NCBI RefSeq assembly: GCF_002813425.1
Contig: NZ_PHUL01000001.1
Span: 3,417,001 to 3,481,000, forward strand
Origin: Cellulophaga sp. RHA19
Lineage (GTDB): Bacteria; Bacteroidota; Bacteroidia; Flavobacteriales; Flavobacteriaceae
DNA length: 64,000 nucleotides
Reading direction: 5' to 3'
In this document: positions 61,933-64,000 of the stretch, piece by piece
Layout: every line of letters begins with the position of its first letter
How positions within the stretch are numbered: the first letter of the stretch is position 1
The notes under the pieces: model-generated
Seen by the model: only the letters and a program-made list of their open reading frames with translations
What the model was told of the DNA's origin: nothing
Databases searched by the model: none
Program-made: the position numbers and the translations under genes

Positions 61933-63864
61933 ATGAAGATAGATAAAACTATAATTGGTTTGTTTTTGCTTGTAATTGCACAGTTCTCTGCTGTTGCACA
62001 GACAAAACAGTTAGCAGAAGCAGACAGACTTTTTAATACTAAAGCCTATGCACTTGCAATAGATGCTTATACTAAAGCAATAGAAAAAGGAGAAACCTCT
62101 ATAGATATTTATAAAAAATTAGGTGATGCTTATTACCTAAATGCTAACTATAAAGAAGCTGCTAATTGCTATTCAAAATTAATAATGCCAGATCTGAAAA
62201 ATTCTGATTCTGAATACTTATTTAAATACGCTCAAACGCTAAGGTCTAACGGTAATTATGACCAAGCAGATAAAATAATGCTTCAGTTTAATAAAATTAA
62301 ACAGCAAGACTTAAGAGCTTCTAAATTTATTGAAAAACTAGATTATTTAGAGAATCTAAAAAACATCAAACAAAAATATACTTTAACTAATTTAGAATCT
62401 AACTCTGTAGAGTCTGACTTTGCCCCGTCGTTTTACAAAGACTCATTAGTTTTTTCTAGCGCAAGAGATACCGGTTTTTTAGTAAATAACTTACACGAGT
62501 GGAACAATAGGCCTTTTTTAAATTTACATACCGCAAAAAAAGACAGTTTAAATTATGTATACCTTGGCAATTTTGCAAAAGAATTAAACACAAAAACACA
62601 CGAGTCTTCTTCTACATTTACAAAAGATGGTAAAACAGTATATTTTACAAGAAATAACTCTGAAAACGGTAAGTTTTCTCCAGATAAAAACGGGCTAAGC
62701 AGACTTAAAATTTACAAGGCTACATTAGAAAATGGAAAGTGGACAAATGTAACCGAGTTACCTTTTAATAATGATGAGTATTCTGTTGCTAACCCAACCT
62801 TAAATTACACAGAAGATAAGCTTTATTTTGCTTCAGATATGCCTGGTACACTTGGTGCTTCAGATATTTTTGTTGTAGCTATTAATAGTGATGGTAGCTT
62901 TGGTGAACCACAAAATTTAGGAGCTACAATTAATACCGAAGGCAGAGAAACATTTCCTTTTATTTCTGAATCTGAAACCTTGTATTTTGCTTCAGACGGA
63001 CATCCTGGTTTAGGTGGTTTAGATATTTTTTACATCAACCTACAACAAGAAAATGCTGAGGTTCGTAATATGGGAAAAGGAGTTAATAGTAGGCAAGATG
63101 ATTTTTCTTTAATTATAAACGAATCTAAAAATGAAGGTTTTTTAGCATCAAACAGACCAAAAGGTAAAGGAAGTGATGATATTTATAGGTTTATTAGAGA
63201 ATCTGTAACCAAAGTAATAAAGGGTAAAGTTATAGACAAAGAGACCAATACAATTGTAGCTAATGCTATGGTAACCATTTATGATTATGAGAATAATAAT
63301 TTAGTAGAAACTGTTAGTGATGAAAATGGTTTTTTTACAACAGAAGTAAATTTACCTGAGAAAAAATATCGTTTTACAGCTAAGAGTGATGGTTATGCAA
63401 ATGCTGTAAAATATATCTACTCACCTAAAAACAATACTAAAATTGAAGAAGTAGTTTTAGAGTTAGAAAACTCTAAAGAAGCAACTGCTGTAGGTTCTGA
63501 CTTATCAAATTACTTAAAACTAAAATCTATTTATTTTGATACAAATAGTTCTTATTTACGAGTAGAATCTTATCCAGATTTAGACAAAGTTGCAAACTAT
63601 ATGCTAGAGAACCCTACGGTTGTAATAGAAGTTGGCTCGCATACAGATAGCACAGAGAGTGATACCTACAACCTGTGGTTATCTAAAAGAAGAGCAAAAT
63701 CTACTGTAAAATATCTTGTATCTAAAGGTGTAGACCAAAGTAGAATTACGGGTATTGGTTTTGGAGAATCTCAACTACTTAATAAGTGTAAAAACGGTGT
63801 AAAATGTTCTAATGAAGAACACGCTGTAAACAGAAGGTCTGAGTTTATTATTATTACCAAATAA
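61933..63864 (+). CDS. OmpA-family protein with TPR, PD40 and carboxypeptidase-regulatory-like domains
   Basis: 643 residues. Signal IIGLFLLVIAQFSAVAQ. TPR-like helices (~25-110; LFNTKAYALAIDAYTKAIEK, LGDAYYLNANYKEAANCYSK), WD40/PD40-type beta-propeller repeats (~180-420; KTVYFTRNNSENGKFSP, DKLYFASDMPGTLGASDIFV), a carboxypeptidase-regulatory-like domain (~425-510; VIKGKVIDKETNTIVANAMV) and an OmpA peptidoglycan-binding domain (~525-643; SIYFDTNSSYLRVESYPDLD, VGSHTDSTESDTYNLWLSKR). The layout matches PorE/SprE-associated proteins that link the T9SS to peptidoglycan. Third gene of the adhesin operon. Confidence 0.9.
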   Translation: MKIDKTIIGLFLLVIAQFSAVAQTKQLAEADRLFNTKAYALAIDAYTKAIEKGETSIDIYKKLGDAYYLNANYKEAANCYSKLIMPDLKNSDSEYLFKYAQTLRSNGNYDQADKIMLQFNKIKQQDLRASKFIEKLDYLENLKNIKQKYTLTNLESNSVESDFAPSFYKDSLVFSSARDTGFLVNNLHEWNNRPFLNLHTAKKDSLNYVYLGNFAKELNTKTHESSSTFTKDGKTVYFTRNNSENGKFSPDKNGLSRLKIYKATLENGKWTNVTELPFNNDEYSVANPTLNYTEDKLYFASDMPGTLGASDIFVVAINSDGSFGEPQNLGATINTEGRETFPFISESETLYFASDGHPGLGGLDIFYINLQQENAEVRNMGKGVNSRQDDFSLIINESKNEGFLASNRPKGKGSDDIYRFIRESVTKVIKGKVIDKETNTIVANAMVTIYDYENNNLVETVSDENGFFTTEVNLPEKKYRFTAKSDGYANAVKYIYSPKNNTKIEEVVLELENSKEATAVGSDLSNYLKLKSIYFDTNSSYLRVESYPDLDKVANYMLENPTVVIEVGSHTDSTESDTYNLWLSKRRAKSTVKYLVSKGVDQSRITGIGFGESQLLNKCKNGVKCSNEEHAVNRRSEFIIITK

Positions 63865-63866
63865 AC

Positions 63867-63897
63867 AAAAAAAGCCAGAAATACTTCTATTTCTGGC
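63867..63897 (-). terminator. Bidirectional-looking terminator between convergent genes
   Basis: Perfect 10-bp stem GCCAGAAATA (63874-63883) with TATTTCTGGC (63888-63897), loop CTTC, followed on the minus strand by TTTTTTTG. It serves the minus-strand gene at the edge; on the plus strand no T run follows. Confidence 0.8.
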
Positions 63898-63925
63898 CAA
63901 ACAAAAAAACTTACTAACATCTGGT

Positions 63926-64000
63926 TTAATTAACTTTAAACTCAAATATTTGTGAATTAGAACTGTTATTCTCTTGGTCTGTTGTAACAACTTGCCAATA
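63926..64000 (-). CDS. 3' end of a protein with a fibronectin type III-like tail, cut by window edge
   Basis: The minus strand is open from the window edge to a stop at 63926-63928 and encodes 24 residues: YWQVVTTDQENNSSNSQIFE followed by FKVN. This pattern (YxWxVxxxDxxNNxxxSxxxxFxV) is the last strand pair of a fibronectin III-like domain in Bacteroidota surface proteins. A terminator follows 29 bp after the stop. The rest of the gene is outside. Confidence 0.6.
   Translation of the reverse strand, partial: YWQVVTTDQENNSSNSQIFEFKVN

Overview
The window looks like chromosome from a (probably marine) member of the Bacteroidota, family Flavobacteriaceae. The evidence is low GC content, three SusC/SusD pairs, T9SS sorting domains of both type A and type B, a PorP/SprF protein, hybrid two-component regulators, promoters of the TTG / TAnnTTTG type, and a FecI/FecR pair. 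No phage, transposase or CRISPR was seen.

Left part (1-23742): the 5' part of a GH3-family gene lies at the edge, followed by a large polysaccharide-utilisation locus on the minus strand. It encodes SusC and SusD, a GH109-type alpha-N-acetylgalactosaminidase, two DUF4832-type predicted glycosidases, a PKD lipoprotein, a NagX-like membrane protein and a secreted beta-helix protein. Upstream on the same strand are a NagB/PIG-L fusion, a FucP/NagP-type sugar transporter, an N-acetylhexosamine 1-kinase homologue and a sugar-nucleotidyltransferase. A divergent LacI-family regulator sits beside them. Near-palindromic 16-bp sites with a TCGA core lie in front of the regulator, the nucleotidyltransferase, SusC, the beta-helix gene and a CBM9-like gene. 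At three of these promoters the site lies 38-39 nt upstream of a TAnnTTAG element, so the regulator may act as an activator. I infer uptake and breakdown of an alpha-linked N-acetylhexosamine (GalNAc-like) glycan.

Centre (23980-29950): tRNA-Ser and tRNA-Pro on the minus strand, tRNA-Arg on the plus strand, an apparently intact hybrid two-component regulator with a periplasmic sugar-binding-type sensor, a TspO/MBR-like protein, a small membrane protein and two gene remnants.

Second cluster (29984-41036): three tandem TlpA-type thioredoxin proteins, SusD, an STN-domain SusC, the FecR anti-sigma factor and a divergently transcribed ECF sigma factor. This is a sigma/anti-sigma-controlled TonB uptake system. 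Third cluster (41094-51549): a GDPD-like/alkaline phosphatase fusion, SusD, SusC and a 1236-residue hybrid two-component protein whose kinase and receiver centres are degenerate while its AraC DNA-binding domain is intact. This suggests phosphodiester-containing substrates under a regulator that does not use phosphorelay.

Right part (51770-64000): a class-V aminotransferase-fold enzyme, then a plus-strand operon for a 2364-residue secreted adhesin (8 x 306-bp and 4 x 315-bp in-frame repeats, type B T9SS domain), a PorP/SprF partner and an OmpA-family protein. At the edge is the 3' end of a minus-strand gene.
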